A stretch of DNA of 64,000 bases, taken from contig NZ_CP062788.1 in assembly GCF_025136295.1 (NCBI RefSeq), forward strand, positions 3,489,588 through 3,553,587, written 5' to 3'. The first letter of the stretch is position 1; each line of letters opens with the position of its first letter. The DNA is from Aestuariispira ectoiniformans (GTDB lineage Bacteria > Pseudomonadota > Alphaproteobacteria > UBA8366 > Aestuariispiraceae). The notes beneath the pieces were generated by a model that saw only the letters and a list, made by a program, of their open reading frames with translations, had not been told where the DNA came from and ran no database searches. Shown here in pieces: positions 26,112 through 35,333 of this stretch. The position numbers were made by a program, and so were the translations under genes.

Positions 26112-26250
26112 TGTCTTTACCTAATTTTAAACCTGCATACGGATATTATGCATCAAAGTGGTGATTTTTATTAGACGAAACAAGCGTGATTCATTACAAT
26201 CACCAACGATTTGGGCTTGAATCTTCAAAACAAAAACCTGTGATTTATTC

Positions 26251-27513
26251 ATGTTAGACTTGGCGATCAAAGCAAAGGCGGCAATTTTTATTACAATTAT
26301 TTGCGCCGCACTGACTTTCACCGCAACTGATGCGTCGGCACGCCGTTATGCAGACATAATCGTCGATGCAGACACGGGTGAGGTCCTCCATCAGTCCAGC
26401 GCTGATGTCCGTAACTATCCGGCTTCGCTCACAAAAATCATGACGCTCTATATCGCTTTCGAAGAGCTTGAGAAAGGGCGTCTGAAACTGAACCAGCGCC
26501 TGAAGGTCTCCCGCCGGGCGCAGCGTCAGCCGCCATCTAAGCTGAACCTTCGCCGCGGGCAGACGATCACAGTCGAAAATGCCATTCTCGCCCTGGTCAC
26601 CAAATCCGCCAATGACGTTGCCGTCGTTCTCGCCGAAGCCATCGCAGGTACCGAGGCGGACTTTGCAAAACGAATGACCGCCAAGGCCCGCGAACTGGGC
26701 ATGACCCGGACAACCTTCAAAAACGCATCAGGCTTGTACGCCAAGGGCCAGCGGACGACCGCGCGGGATATGGCCCAGCTCGGGCGACAGATATACAACC
26801 GTTTCCCGGACAAATACCGCTATTTCGGCACACGGGTTTTCAGCTACAAGGGCAGCCGCTATTCCAACCATAACAAGCTGCTGGGTCATTATGAAGGCAC
26901 AGACGGTATCAAGACCGGCTATATCGGCGCCAGCGGCTTCAATCTGGTGGCATCGGTCAAACGTCACGGGCGGCACCTGATTGGCGTGGTCTTCGGCGGC
27001 CGCACAGGCAAAAGCCGCGACCGCCAGATGAAAAAGCTGCTAACGAAGTCCTTCCACAAAATCCAGATTGCCGCAATCCGCCCGCCGGAACGCCCGTCCG
27101 CCCTGCCGACAACGATCGCCGGTGTACAGCCGACCGAGAACCCCTTCACCAAAGTGACAACCGCGGCTGTAGACGTGAGCACGCCTGACGACCAGGCACT
27201 GCCGCAGGACAACGATATCGAGGTATTTGAGACGCCGGTAGCCTGGGGCATCCAGGTTGGCGCCTTCCGCCACAAGATCCGCGCCCAGCAGGCCGCACGG
27301 CTCGCTGCCGCGCAAATCCGCCCGATCACCAGTGACGCCCAGATCATGATCTCCGCCGTCTCGTCAAAGAAAGGCCGCCTCTATCAGGCACGACTGGTCG
27401 GCTTTACCGAGCCCCAGGCCCGGAATGCTTGTGACGCCGTTGAGACCACGGAACTGGCCTGTGTTCCGGTACCTCCCGAATCCCTGGACAAACTGGCCTT
27501 CAACAAGAACTAG
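26251..27513 (+). CDS. D-alanyl-D-alanine carboxypeptidase (S11) with SPOR domain
   Basis: This is a periplasmic low-molecular-weight penicillin-binding protein trimming peptidoglycan pentapeptides. All active-site motifs are present: S59-L-T-K62, S119-A-N121 and K221-T-G223. The signal peptide ends near ATDASA (residue 30). After a Pro/Thr-rich linker (about residues 265-325) there is a C-terminal SPOR domain (about 330-410, WGIQVGAFRHKIRAQQAARL and YQARLVGFTEPQARNAC). SPOR binds denuded septal glycan, so the enzyme probably acts at the division site. This DacA-SPOR fusion is common in alphaproteobacteria. It is monocistronic. Confidence 0.93.
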   Translation: MLDLAIKAKAAIFITIICAALTFTATDASARRYADIIVDADTGEVLHQSSADVRNYPASLTKIMTLYIAFEELEKGRLKLNQRLKVSRRAQRQPPSKLNLRRGQTITVENAILALVTKSANDVAVVLAEAIAGTEADFAKRMTAKARELGMTRTTFKNASGLYAKGQRTTARDMAQLGRQIYNRFPDKYRYFGTRVFSYKGSRYSNHNKLLGHYEGTDGIKTGYIGASGFNLVASVKRHGRHLIGVVFGGRTGKSRDRQMKKLLTKSFHKIQIAAIRPPERPSALPTTIAGVQPTENPFTKVTTAAVDVSTPDDQALPQDNDIEVFETPVAWGIQVGAFRHKIRAQQAARLAAAQIRPITSDAQIMISAVSSKKGRLYQARLVGFTEPQARNACDAVETTELACVPVPPESLDKLAFNKN

Positions 27514-27547
27514 GCCATGGCGAGTCAAACGCACAAAACACAAGTAT

Positions 27548-27582
27548 AAAAAAAAGGGGCACAACTCCAGCGCCCGTTTTTT
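27548..27582 (+). terminator. Weak terminator after the carboxypeptidase gene
   Basis: GGGC and GCCC, flanked by A8 and T6 runs, form a short stem-loop (about 27556-27575 core). Reading through on either strand gives a T run, so it could also end the histidine kinase transcript (stop at 27612). Confidence 0.5.
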
Positions 27583-27611
27583 ATATGCAGCCTTCCCGGC
27601 TATCCAGCTAT

Positions 27612-29807
27612 TCAGTCATTCGCGACCGCAGCGCGCCCTGTGAACTCAATCGTAAACTCGGCCCCTTTATCAACCTCGCTCTCCAGGGTCAGGCGAGCCC
27701 CCATCATCGCGACAAGATGGCGCGTGATGTTCAGGCCGATGCCCGTACCGTCCGCCTGTCGGCGGCCTGCAGCGAGACGCTGGAAGGGTTGAAACACTTT
27801 TTCCTGGTCATCCTGCGCAATACCGGGCCCTTGGTCCCGTATGACAAAGCGAATGTTGTTACCGTCGAACTGCTCACAGAAGAACTCTACCGGACCATAG
27901 GCCCCGGCATAGTTAATGGCGTTTGAGACGATATTCAAAATTGCCTGTGACAAGGCGGTATGATCGGCAAAGATGCTGACATTCGGCACCTTGCCACCCT
28001 CAGTCAGGCGAAGTTCCACTTCATGACTTTGCGCCATCTGCTTTGCGACACCGGCACAATAGTCATATACGTCCCCCGCAGGCACCCATTCGGAATCCAG
28101 CTCATAATGCCCCGCCTCGATCTTCGCGAGGTCCAGGACCTGATCAATCAGCCTGACTGTATGATGAGCGGCCTTTAGGATTGTGGCGACCTGGTCACTT
28201 TGCCGTTCCGTCAGCGGGTCCCTCTCGTCACCGCGCAACAGTTCGCTGAACCCGACGATGGCGTTCATCGGCGTCCGCAATTCGTGGCTCAGGTTTGAAA
28301 GGAAACCGGATTTGGCCCGGTTCGCCTGATCCGCCTGCTCCATTGCCTGCTGAAGCTGTTTTTCCGACCTTTTGCGCTCAACCACGCGCCCCAACTGGAC
28401 ACCGACATCCCGCATGATTTCAAACAGGTCACTTTCCGGCCTGCGCCCGGAGGTGGAGAAGAACTCCAGAACGGCAACAACCTCCCGTCCGACCAGAACT
28501 GGAAAGGCAAATCCCGCCATGAGGCCGCATTCCTCGGCTGCACCGGCACGACGCATGGTGCGCCTTGCGCCGCCGGTGACCCAAACAGGACTGCCACTGC
28601 GCATGACGCGACCGGGCAGGCCTTCTCCCAAGGTAACGGTCAGGTTTTCCGCCGCCTTCCGGAACTTGCCGAAATGCACACGATCCTCGATATGCCAAAG
28701 CCCCGTGCTGATCATCTCTTCACTGGAGCCCTCCCGCAGCATGAAGACATGCCCCACGGGCCAACCGAAATAGCCGCAGACAGAATCCAGACATACCTGC
28801 AACGCATCCTCGACGGTGGCCGACTCATTGGCCGCCACGGTAATACGTTGCAGCAGCCGCACGATTGAACTTTGCCGCCGAAGCGCGCGACCGGTCATCT
28901 TATGCTCTTCCACCTCTTTCTCCAGGTGGTTGACCGCCTCTTTCAGTTCTGCCGTGCGCTGTTCAACCCGCGCTTCCAGCGTCTCATTGGCCTCGCGCAG
29001 TTGATCTTCAGCCTCGTCGCGCTGAAGACCGCGCCGCTGCAGGTCTTCAGCCATATTGTTGAGGCCGCTTTCCAACAGGCCGATCTCGTCATTGGCCGTC
29101 TTGGGCATGCGTTCATTCAACTGCCCGGCCCGCACATGCCCGGTAAAAGTCACCGCACTGCGAATACGCGCCAGGATCATCCTGTTGAAACTGAGGAAGA
29201 TGATAAGTGTGGTCACGACGATGCAAAACAGTGATCCCATCACGACCCGGTTCAGGGCCGCCGCCTTGCGGTCATCCAGTTGCGTTGTATTCACCTTCAA
29301 ATAGGCAAAGAGGAACGGCTGCGAACTGTCCAATGTGAAGATCGGCGTGATTCCCACAACATAGCTGCCAGTGTCGTCGGTGGTATGCAGGATCAGTTTT
29401 TCCGTCTGCGTCGTTTTAAACCAGGCAGGGTCCAGCCCGTCGATATCCTCTACGGCACGACCGATGTCTGCGGGGTCCAAAGCATGAAATACATGACCCG
29501 TCGCCCCGATGACCATCCCATCGGTCAATTCCTCCCCGACCAGTTCCGTCATAACGGCACGATCGGCAATTGCGGCATATTTCAACAGGGATTCCTGCAG
29601 AAGGACACTTACCGCGTGGACACGCTGTTCCGCAGCCGCATCGATTTCCACGCTCAACTGGCGGACATAGTAGGTTCCAATAATTGACAGGACGAGAATT
29701 TCGGCAAGCACAATGGCCACACCAACTTTCACCGCCAGACTTTTGAGGAAAGCCGGTCTTGGTTTCGGTTCATCGTGGTGGTTGCTGACAATCGCGTCTG
29801 TGGTCAT
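27612..29807 (-). CDS. Membrane sensor histidine kinase with GAF domain
   Basis: This is a 731-residue kinase. The first membrane helix is at about 24-46, a periplasmic sensor region of about 140 residues follows, and the second helix is at about 188-207. HAMP is at about 208-262 and a long coiled coil at 262-310. A GAF domain (about 325-475) precedes the HisKA domain with H508 in NLSHELRTP. The ATPase domain has the N box ILNIVSNAINYA (about 623), G1 DQGPG (658-662) and G2 GTGIG (687-691). No receiver domain and no response regulator gene are adjacent. It lies 25 bases downstream of a family-5 binding protein on the same strand, which suggests that the two work together. Confidence 0.93.
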   Translation of the reverse strand: MTTDAIVSNHHDEPKPRPAFLKSLAVKVGVAIVLAEILVLSIIGTYYVRQLSVEIDAAAEQRVHAVSVLLQESLLKYAAIADRAVMTELVGEELTDGMVIGATGHVFHALDPADIGRAVEDIDGLDPAWFKTTQTEKLILHTTDDTGSYVVGITPIFTLDSSQPFLFAYLKVNTTQLDDRKAAALNRVVMGSLFCIVVTTLIIFLSFNRMILARIRSAVTFTGHVRAGQLNERMPKTANDEIGLLESGLNNMAEDLQRRGLQRDEAEDQLREANETLEARVEQRTAELKEAVNHLEKEVEEHKMTGRALRRQSSIVRLLQRITVAANESATVEDALQVCLDSVCGYFGWPVGHVFMLREGSSEEMISTGLWHIEDRVHFGKFRKAAENLTVTLGEGLPGRVMRSGSPVWVTGGARRTMRRAGAAEECGLMAGFAFPVLVGREVVAVLEFFSTSGRRPESDLFEIMRDVGVQLGRVVERKRSEKQLQQAMEQADQANRAKSGFLSNLSHELRTPMNAIVGFSELLRGDERDPLTERQSDQVATILKAAHHTVRLIDQVLDLAKIEAGHYELDSEWVPAGDVYDYCAGVAKQMAQSHEVELRLTEGGKVPNVSIFADHTALSQAILNIVSNAINYAGAYGPVEFFCEQFDGNNIRFVIRDQGPGIAQDDQEKVFQPFQRLAAGRRQADGTGIGLNITRHLVAMMGARLTLESEVDKGAEFTIEFTGRAAVAND

Positions 29808-29832
29808 ATCCGTGAGAGCTTACTACGCCAAA

Positions 29833-31779
29833 CTAGCGAATGAAATACTGTGCCGGATTCGTGGGCGCAGGCGTTGGATAGCTCCAGGCAGCCGGCATGA
29901 CAGCCGGAATATTATGCATTGTCTTACGGTAAATGCCATGCCTGACGGGCGGCAGACTGACACCGATCACCATAAACTCGTCAGCGGCAATCTGGAGAAT
30001 CTCACGCATCATCCGTTTACGCTTCTCGGCACTCCCCTGTTCTGTCAACTGATGATAAAGGTCCATCTGGCGACGTACCGCTGTCGGAGGGATTTCCGCC
30101 GCCGGATCGTCCGGCGACTGGAACCAGCGCGCCCAGCGTGTCGCAAACAGAGACTCATATGTGTAGGGGAAATAATAGATCGGCGCCAGCATCACGGCGA
30201 TACCACCGTCACCGCCCCAGGCCGAAACGTCATGCTGGTTCACTGCACGCATATCGTAAAAGGCGCTGCGCTCCAGGTTTCTCGCAGTGACATCAATGCC
30301 GACCGAACGCCAGTAGCCGGCAACCGCCTTGATGATCTCAAAACGCTTTTCGCCGACCGTATCCAAAAAGACGGAAAGCGGCTTGCCATCCGGGCGCAGT
30401 CTGATCCCGTCCGGGCCGACCTTCAGCCCCATTTCATCCAGAATGGCTTTGGCCTTCGCCGGGTCATAATCCAGATACTGTGTTGCCAGTTGGTCATTGT
30501 AATATGGCGATTCCGGTCGGGGGCCCACCTGGAAAGGTTTGCCCTTTCCATCCAGCGCCTTGGCGATGATCGCCTTCCGGTCAAGGGCATGGGACAGCGC
30601 AATACGGAATTTCTTGTTCTGGAAAATATTCCTGAGTACCGGATCGCGATGGTTCAGGTTGAGAGACAGGGCCGCAGTATTATTGTCAGTGTCGATAGCC
30701 TCGAATGTCGTCAGGTCCGGCCAATCCTGCGGATTATCGAATACCTCTTCCGCGAAGACATTCATGTGACGGACCTGCATATCAACACGCCCTTCACGTG
30801 CAACCTGCCGGGCATCCGCCTTCGATTCCACGACCTCATAGCTGATACGGTCAATATAGGGTAGTTGCTGACCAGCCGGATCGACCTTCCAGTAATAGGG
30901 ATTACGAACCGCCTCGAGGGGTTCATCGACCGTATAGGTTCCCTTCAGCAACCAGGCATTCAACACGGGCAGGTCCGGGTTCAGCCAGCGCGACTTGTCG
31001 TCAATCGTGCCCGGTTTGCCGAAAACATCGTAGAACTGTTGCGTCCAGTCCTTGAAACCCGCCGCCCGGGCCTTTGAATTGGCATCGGGATTATAGTCAA
31101 TGTGATAGGGTTTCAGATAATGCGCGGGATAGCTTGTCGCCTCCGCCCCTTCGGGTGCTGCCAGATATTCCAAGAACATGCCCTGCGGCTCGTCAAATCG
31201 GAAGGCCACCTCATATTTGCCCAGCTTCTCGACTTCGAACTTTTTGCCGTTGGAGATGCGCCAGGCATCCAGCCCCTCGGTCAGGTCCTTGTTCAGCAGG
31301 ACATCGTTATACCAGAACAGGATGTCATCGGCGGTGAAAGGCGCACCGTCGGACCAACGGATGCCTTCACGCAGTTTGAAGGTATAGACCGTAGCGTTGT
31401 CATTTACGGTGTATGACTGTGCGATATTCGGCACGATACCCGTCCATTCCGGGTTCCAGCGAATTAGATTCTCGTAGCCGATTGTCCGGATCAACAGCGC
31501 ATGGTCCCGCCCACGGCGCATTGCCATCCGCCAGGTTCCGCCGTAATGGCCGATAGACTTTACAGGCTGTACCAGCACTGGCGTGACCGGCAGCCTGGCA
31601 TCAACATCGGGCAATTCACCGGCCTTGGTTTTTTCAGCCAGCATGGGCGCCTGCCTATAGACCCCGGCCTCGACAGGAGAGCCGATGGGCGTTGCAGCGA
31701 AGAAAAATGAGATCAATAGAATTGCGAATACGTGGCCCCAAAGCCGTTTCGTGCATTTCTGCATTGCCTGTCTCACCAT
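29833..31779 (-). CDS. Family-5 (oligopeptide/nickel type) periplasmic binding protein
   Basis: This 648-residue exported protein has a signal peptide (hydrophobic part about residues 14-30). The SBP_bac_5 landmarks follow: YENLIRWNPEWTGIVPNIAQSY, then TFKLREGIRWSDGAPFTADDILFWY, quoted as FKLREGIRWSDGAPFTADD. HALDRKAIIAKALDG and the DYDPAKAKAILDEMGLK stretch are also typical of this family. There are no permease or ATPase genes nearby. The start could be the ATG at 31764, preceded by GAGACAGG. Peptides or sugars are typical ligands for the group; the real ligand is unknown. It is the first gene of a two-gene unit with the histidine kinase. Confidence 0.9.
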   Translation of the reverse strand: MVRQAMQKCTKRLWGHVFAILLISFFFAATPIGSPVEAGVYRQAPMLAEKTKAGELPDVDARLPVTPVLVQPVKSIGHYGGTWRMAMRRGRDHALLIRTIGYENLIRWNPEWTGIVPNIAQSYTVNDNATVYTFKLREGIRWSDGAPFTADDILFWYNDVLLNKDLTEGLDAWRISNGKKFEVEKLGKYEVAFRFDEPQGMFLEYLAAPEGAEATSYPAHYLKPYHIDYNPDANSKARAAGFKDWTQQFYDVFGKPGTIDDKSRWLNPDLPVLNAWLLKGTYTVDEPLEAVRNPYYWKVDPAGQQLPYIDRISYEVVESKADARQVAREGRVDMQVRHMNVFAEEVFDNPQDWPDLTTFEAIDTDNNTAALSLNLNHRDPVLRNIFQNKKFRIALSHALDRKAIIAKALDGKGKPFQVGPRPESPYYNDQLATQYLDYDPAKAKAILDEMGLKVGPDGIRLRPDGKPLSVFLDTVGEKRFEIIKAVAGYWRSVGIDVTARNLERSAFYDMRAVNQHDVSAWGGDGGIAVMLAPIYYFPYTYESLFATRWARWFQSPDDPAAEIPPTAVRRQMDLYHQLTEQGSAEKRKRMMREILQIAADEFMVIGVSLPPVRHGIYRKTMHNIPAVMPAAWSYPTPAPTNPAQYFIR

Positions 31780-32073
31780 CCCAATCGTGGCATACCGAAA
31801 ATTGGTTCACCATCTCCGCACGGAGATGTTGCCAGCTTATTGTCGCATTTCACTCAAGACGAATGTTGAGTGCCCGGTGCAGCAGCGCCCACCTGCTACC
31901 AATACGCGAATAGTATCAATACAAAATCCTTACTTTTTTGTTAATTTTGGCAATAGCACAACCAAGAAGAAAATACAGTTTATAGTTAATTTTCAACAAA
32001 TTAACTGAATTTAGATTTTTTGTATATTAGAAAAATACTCAGGATAATAAATAGATTTCCGGATTTTGCATGC
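31780..32073. other. AT-rich intergenic region upstream of the binding protein / histidine kinase unit
   Basis: This 294-base stretch is clearly richer in A/T than its surroundings and has no gene. It holds GTTAATTT (31985-31992) and AAATTAAC (31998-32005) as an 8-bp inverted repeat with a 5-base spacer, and another GTTAATTTT copy at 31940-31948. It presumably contains the promoter for the minus-strand unit. Confidence 0.6.
31985..32005. repeat. Inverted repeat GTTAATTT-N5-AAATTAAC
   Basis: Perfect 8-bp arms, 5-base spacer, about 210 bases upstream of the family-5 binding protein gene. It may be an operator. Its A/T content makes it unlikely to be a terminator. Confidence 0.4.
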
Positions 32074-32103
32074 AAAAAAGGCCGCCCCGAAGGGCGGCCT
32101 TTT
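32074..32103 (-). terminator. Terminator of rpsD
   Basis: AAAAGGCCGCCC (32076-32087) pairs with GGGCGGCCTTTT (32092-32103). Read on the minus strand the loop is TTCG, an exceptionally stable tetraloop, and the tail is six T residues. It lies about 20 bases beyond the rpsD stop. Confidence 0.92.
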
Positions 32104-32124
32104 CCGATTTCGATTTCGTCCCGA

Positions 32125-32739
32125 TTAACGGGAGTAGAATTCGATGACCAGGTTCGGTTCCATCTGAACCGGATAGGGCACATCTTCCAGCTTCGGCATA
32201 CGAACGAAGGTCGCCGTCAGCTTGTTGTGGTCTGCTTCGATGTAGTCCGGAACGTCGCGCTCTGCGGAGGCGATTGCTTCCAGGAGCATCGGGATTTCAC
32301 GGCTCTTGTCGCGAACGGAGACAACGTCACCTTCTTTAACCATGTAAGATGCGATGTTGACTTTCTTGCCGTTCACACGGACGTGGCCGTGGTTGACGAA
32401 CTGACGTGCAGCGAAAACGGTCGGTACGAATTTCGCGCGATAGATAACGGCGTCCAGGCGCTGTTCCAGCAGGCCAATCAGGTTTTCGCCGGTGTCGCCG
32501 CGACGACGAACAGCTTCCGCATAGTATTTTTTGAATTTCTTCTCGCCGATGTTGCCGTAGTAGCCTTTCAGCTTCTGCTTGGCCATCAGCTGGGTACCGA
32601 AGTCGGACGGCTTCTTACGGCGCTGACCGTGCTGACCCGGGCCATATTCACGGCTGTTGATCGGGCTCTTCGGACGACCCCACAGGTTTACACCCAGGCG
32701 GCGGTCGATTTTGTACTTGGAATTGTGACGCTTACTCAT
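32125..32739 (-). CDS. rpsD: 30S ribosomal protein S4
   Basis: This 204-residue protein binds 16S rRNA at the start of 30S assembly. It begins [15 protein letters not shown], contains [20 protein letters not shown] and the S4 RNA-binding domain (residues about 95-160, [20 protein letters not shown] and [15 protein letters not shown]). Length and order match alphaproteobacterial S4. As in many alphaproteobacteria, it stands alone, not in the main ribosomal protein operon. A stable TTCG-loop terminator follows it. Confidence 0.98.
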   Translation of the reverse strand: MSKRHNSKYKIDRRLGVNLWGRPKSPINSREYGPGQHGQRRKKPSDFGTQLMAKQKLKGYYGNIGEKKFKKYYAEAVRRRGDTGENLIGLLEQRLDAVIYRAKFVPTVFAARQFVNHGHVRVNGKKVNIASYMVKEGDVVSVRDKSREIPMLLEAIASAERDVPDYIEADHNKLTATFVRMPKLEDVPYPVQMEPNLVIEFYSR

Positions 32740-32935
32740 AGCAATTTCCCGTATTAATCGGAGTCATTTTTATTCCGGTAGTCCATCCTTGACTTTAAGG
32801 TGGCGGGAAGGCAGTTCAGGCCATCCACTTTCCCGGAAAGCGGGCGCACTATAGGGAAATCCGCGGGTTTGTCAAACCCCGATAAAACAGGCGCCTTCCG
32901 TTTTGGAAAAGAAATAACGAACAAAGGAATTTACG

Positions 32936-33817
32936 GTGGGGACAAGCGATCACGGCAAGGGCTTTTTGCTGACTTTTCTGGGCGTCATGGTACTGACACC
33001 GGACACCCTTCTGATCCGGCTGGTCGGGCTGGACCAATGGTCGGTTGTCTTCTGGCGCGGCCTGTTGATGGGCAGTACGCTCATGGTTACCCTCGCCCTG
33101 ATCTATCGCCAGCGCCTGTTCGGGGCCATCCGGGAAACCGGCCGATACGGCCTCATGATCTCCGCCAGCTACACGTTAAGCTCTATGGGGTTCGTGCTGT
33201 CCGTATCCCATACCTCGGTCGCCAATACCCTGGTGATTGTGGCCACCTCCCCCATGTTTGCCGCGCTGCTCAGCATCGTGTTGCTGAAAGAGAAGATCAA
33301 TCTTGCGACCTGGGTCGCCATTGGCCTTTCCTTTATCGGCATTCTGGTCGTGGTGGGCGACAGTTTTGGCAGCGGCGACTATGCCGGTAATCTGTTTGCG
33401 CTGATGACGGCGGTTTCCATGGCCTTTGGCTTCACAATGATCCGGCGCAAACCCAATACCGATATGGTTCCTTCCCTCGCCGTGGCCGGCCTGGCTGCCG
33501 CAGCGATCACATTCCCGCTCACCGGCGCGTTCGACTACAGCCAGGACCAGATGCAGTGGATCGCCGTAATGGGCGTCGTCGTCTTGCCCATCTCCTTCGG
33601 CCTGCTCACCATCGGCCCACGCTTTATCCCCGCACCTGAGGTCAGTCTGCTGATGTTGTTGGAAACCACGCTGGGGCCGCTTTGGGTCTGGCTGGTCATC
33701 GGTGAGGAGCCTAGCCGCAACGCCCTGATCGGTGGCGGCATCGTGGTCGGCACGCTGGTCATCCACTCCCTGCGCCGCCTGATGCGCGCCCGCAAGCGCA
33801 AGAATGCACTGGCGTGA
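32936..33817 (+). CDS. EamA-family (DMT) transporter
   Basis: This 293-residue inner-membrane protein has ten predicted hydrophobic helices in two EamA repeats, for example FLLTFLGVMVLTPDTLLIRL at the N-terminus and PEVSLLMLLETTLGPLWVWL near the end. The latter motif is typical of drug/metabolite exporters. The start is a GTG with AAAGGAATTTAC upstream. A Lys/Arg-rich tail is cytoplasmic. Substrate cannot be predicted. The stop is 4 bases from the convergent trmJ stop. The promoter lies in the 196 bases shared with rpsD. Confidence 0.88.
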   Translation: MGTSDHGKGFLLTFLGVMVLTPDTLLIRLVGLDQWSVVFWRGLLMGSTLMVTLALIYRQRLFGAIRETGRYGLMISASYTLSSMGFVLSVSHTSVANTLVIVATSPMFAALLSIVLLKEKINLATWVAIGLSFIGILVVVGDSFGSGDYAGNLFALMTAVSMAFGFTMIRRKPNTDMVPSLAVAGLAAAAITFPLTGAFDYSQDQMQWIAVMGVVVLPISFGLLTIGPRFIPAPEVSLLMLLETTLGPLWVWLVIGEEPSRNALIGGGIVVGTLVIHSLRRLMRARKRKNALA

Positions 33818-33821
33818 CGGA

Positions 33822-34556
33822 TTAGTTTTTTTTGCCTGCCTTCTGCAAGGCAACAATAATTCCATGCAGGGTACGGATTTCCTGCTCAGTGGGTTGACCG
33901 CGTTTGAACAGGTTTCGGATATTACGCAGCACGCCCGGGCGCATGGCAGGTGATTTGAAGAAACCGCCCTTGTCCAGGCCATCGGCCAGCCGCGTCATGA
34001 AATTGTCCAACTCGGCTTTACTGGCCGGTTCCGACTCATTGGTCTCCAGCCGCTCACCCAGTGTCGCGTCCTGGCTCATCCGCCATTCATAGGAAACCAG
34101 CAGCACCGCCTGCGCCAGATTGAGCGATTTGAAGTCCGGGTTCAGCGGCACTTCGATCACCGCATCGGCCAGCGCCACATCGTCATTGTTCAGACCGGAG
34201 CGCTCCCCGCCGAAAAGAATACCGACCTTGGTCCCGTCGGCGATTTCACGGCGCATTTCCTCCGCCCCATGACGCGGCGTCACAATTCTGGTCACCATGC
34301 CACGCGGGCGGCCCGTCGTTGCATAGACCCTATTCAGGTCGGCGACCGCATCCAGCGTCGTTTCATAGAGCGTTACACCGTCGATCACTTCCACCGCCCC
34401 GGCGGAGGCATCGATCGCCGCCTGCGACGGCCAGCCGTCGCGCGGGCGCACGATACGCAGTTCCGTCAGCCCGCAATTCAGCATCGCACGGGCGACCATG
34501 CCGATATTCTCGCCCAATTGCGGGTCGACCAGAATGATTACAGGTTGTTCAGTCAT
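33822..34556 (-). CDS. trmJ: tRNA/rRNA methyltransferase of the SPOUT/TrmJ type
   Basis: This 244-residue SPOUT (TrmH) methyltransferase acts on ribose 2'-O positions; TrmJ modifies residue 32 of tRNAs. Motif 1 is PQLGENIGMVARAMLNCGL (residues 12-30). Motif 2/3 includes ILFGGERSGLNNDDV (about 113-127) and PLNPDFKSLNLAQAVLLVSYEW (quoted as NPDFKSLNLAQAVLL), forming the trefoil knot. A C-terminal helical extension (FLKR-type, about 170-244) is as in TrmJ. It is the last gene of the cysS-cimA-mtnN-trmJ run, 21 bases after mtnN. Confidence 0.9.
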   Translation of the reverse strand: MTEQPVIILVDPQLGENIGMVARAMLNCGLTELRIVRPRDGWPSQAAIDASAGAVEVIDGVTLYETTLDAVADLNRVYATTGRPRGMVTRIVTPRHGAEEMRREIADGTKVGILFGGERSGLNNDDVALADAVIEVPLNPDFKSLNLAQAVLLVSYEWRMSQDATLGERLETNESEPASKAELDNFMTRLADGLDKGGFFKSPAMRPGVLRNIRNLFKRGQPTEQEIRTLHGIIVALQKAGKKN

Positions 34557-34577
34557 TAAAGATTACGTCTCTGGAAA

Positions 34578-35330
34578 TCAGTCAAACGCCTCGACCAGAC
34601 GCCGGGTGACGCTGGCAGCGTTTTCGGTGGTAACGCTCAGGAAACCATTAAAGTCCATATGGCTTTCCGCACCCGCCAGGTCCGACAGGCAGCGGACGAT
34701 CAGCCAGGGCCGCCCCATCTGGGTGGCAACCTGGGCGACAGCCGCCCCTTCCATCTCCACCGCCTGGGCCTTGAAGTCATCATGCAGGCGTTGGCGGGTC
34801 GCTTCGCAATTCACAAAGGAATCACCGGTCAGGATCGTGCCGAAGACAACGCGCGGGTTGGTATTCGCCGCACCTTCCACGTCGTCCAGGCCTTTGAGAG
34901 CAACGCCGTCCAAAGCCTCTTCAGCCCTGGCCATCAACACGTCGTCAATCTCAAAGCCATGGGTGGAATCCATCCCCGGCAGCGGGAAAGCCCCGGGCTG
35001 GAAGGTGATCAGCTTTTCATTCTGAAGACGGCCGTAGTCATGCTGTACGACGCGCTTGCCGATCACCACGTCACCGATGCTGAGTGCCGGGTCCAGCCCG
35101 CCTGCCACGCCGGAGAAAAGCACACCCCGGCAGTCGAAGCGTTCTATCAGCAGGGTCGTCACGATCGCCGCATTCACCTTGCCGATCCCGGTTTCCACGA
35201 GAACCGCGTCGCGCCCGTCGACCTTGCCCTTGTGGAAGGACAGGCCACAGACCTCAACAGTTTCCAGGCTTCCGGATTTCAGATGTTCGATTTCTTCAGG
35301 CAGGGCAGAGATGATACCGATGGGCTTCAT
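34578..35330 (-). CDS. mtnN: 5'-methylthioadenosine/S-adenosylhomocysteine nucleosidase
   Basis: This 250-residue enzyme removes adenine from methylthioadenosine and S-adenosylhomocysteine, products of SAM-using reactions. Visible are the N-terminal IGIISALPEEIEHL, the FSGVAGGLDP glycine motif (about residues 74-83), and VEMEGAAVAQVA (about 172-183), which contains the ribose-binding MEGAA core. The catalytic Asp sits in the conserved LSDLAG near residue 205. The start is three bases after the cimA stop, so translation is probably coupled. Downstream lies the SAM-dependent trmJ. Confidence 0.93.
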   Translation of the reverse strand: MKPIGIISALPEEIEHLKSGSLETVEVCGLSFHKGKVDGRDAVLVETGIGKVNAAIVTTLLIERFDCRGVLFSGVAGGLDPALSIGDVVIGKRVVQHDYGRLQNEKLITFQPGAFPLPGMDSTHGFEIDDVLMARAEEALDGVALKGLDDVEGAANTNPRVVFGTILTGDSFVNCEATRQRLHDDFKAQAVEMEGAAVAQVATQMGRPWLIVRCLSDLAGAESHMDFNGFLSVTTENAASVTRRLVEAFD

Positions 35331-35333
35331 GGA

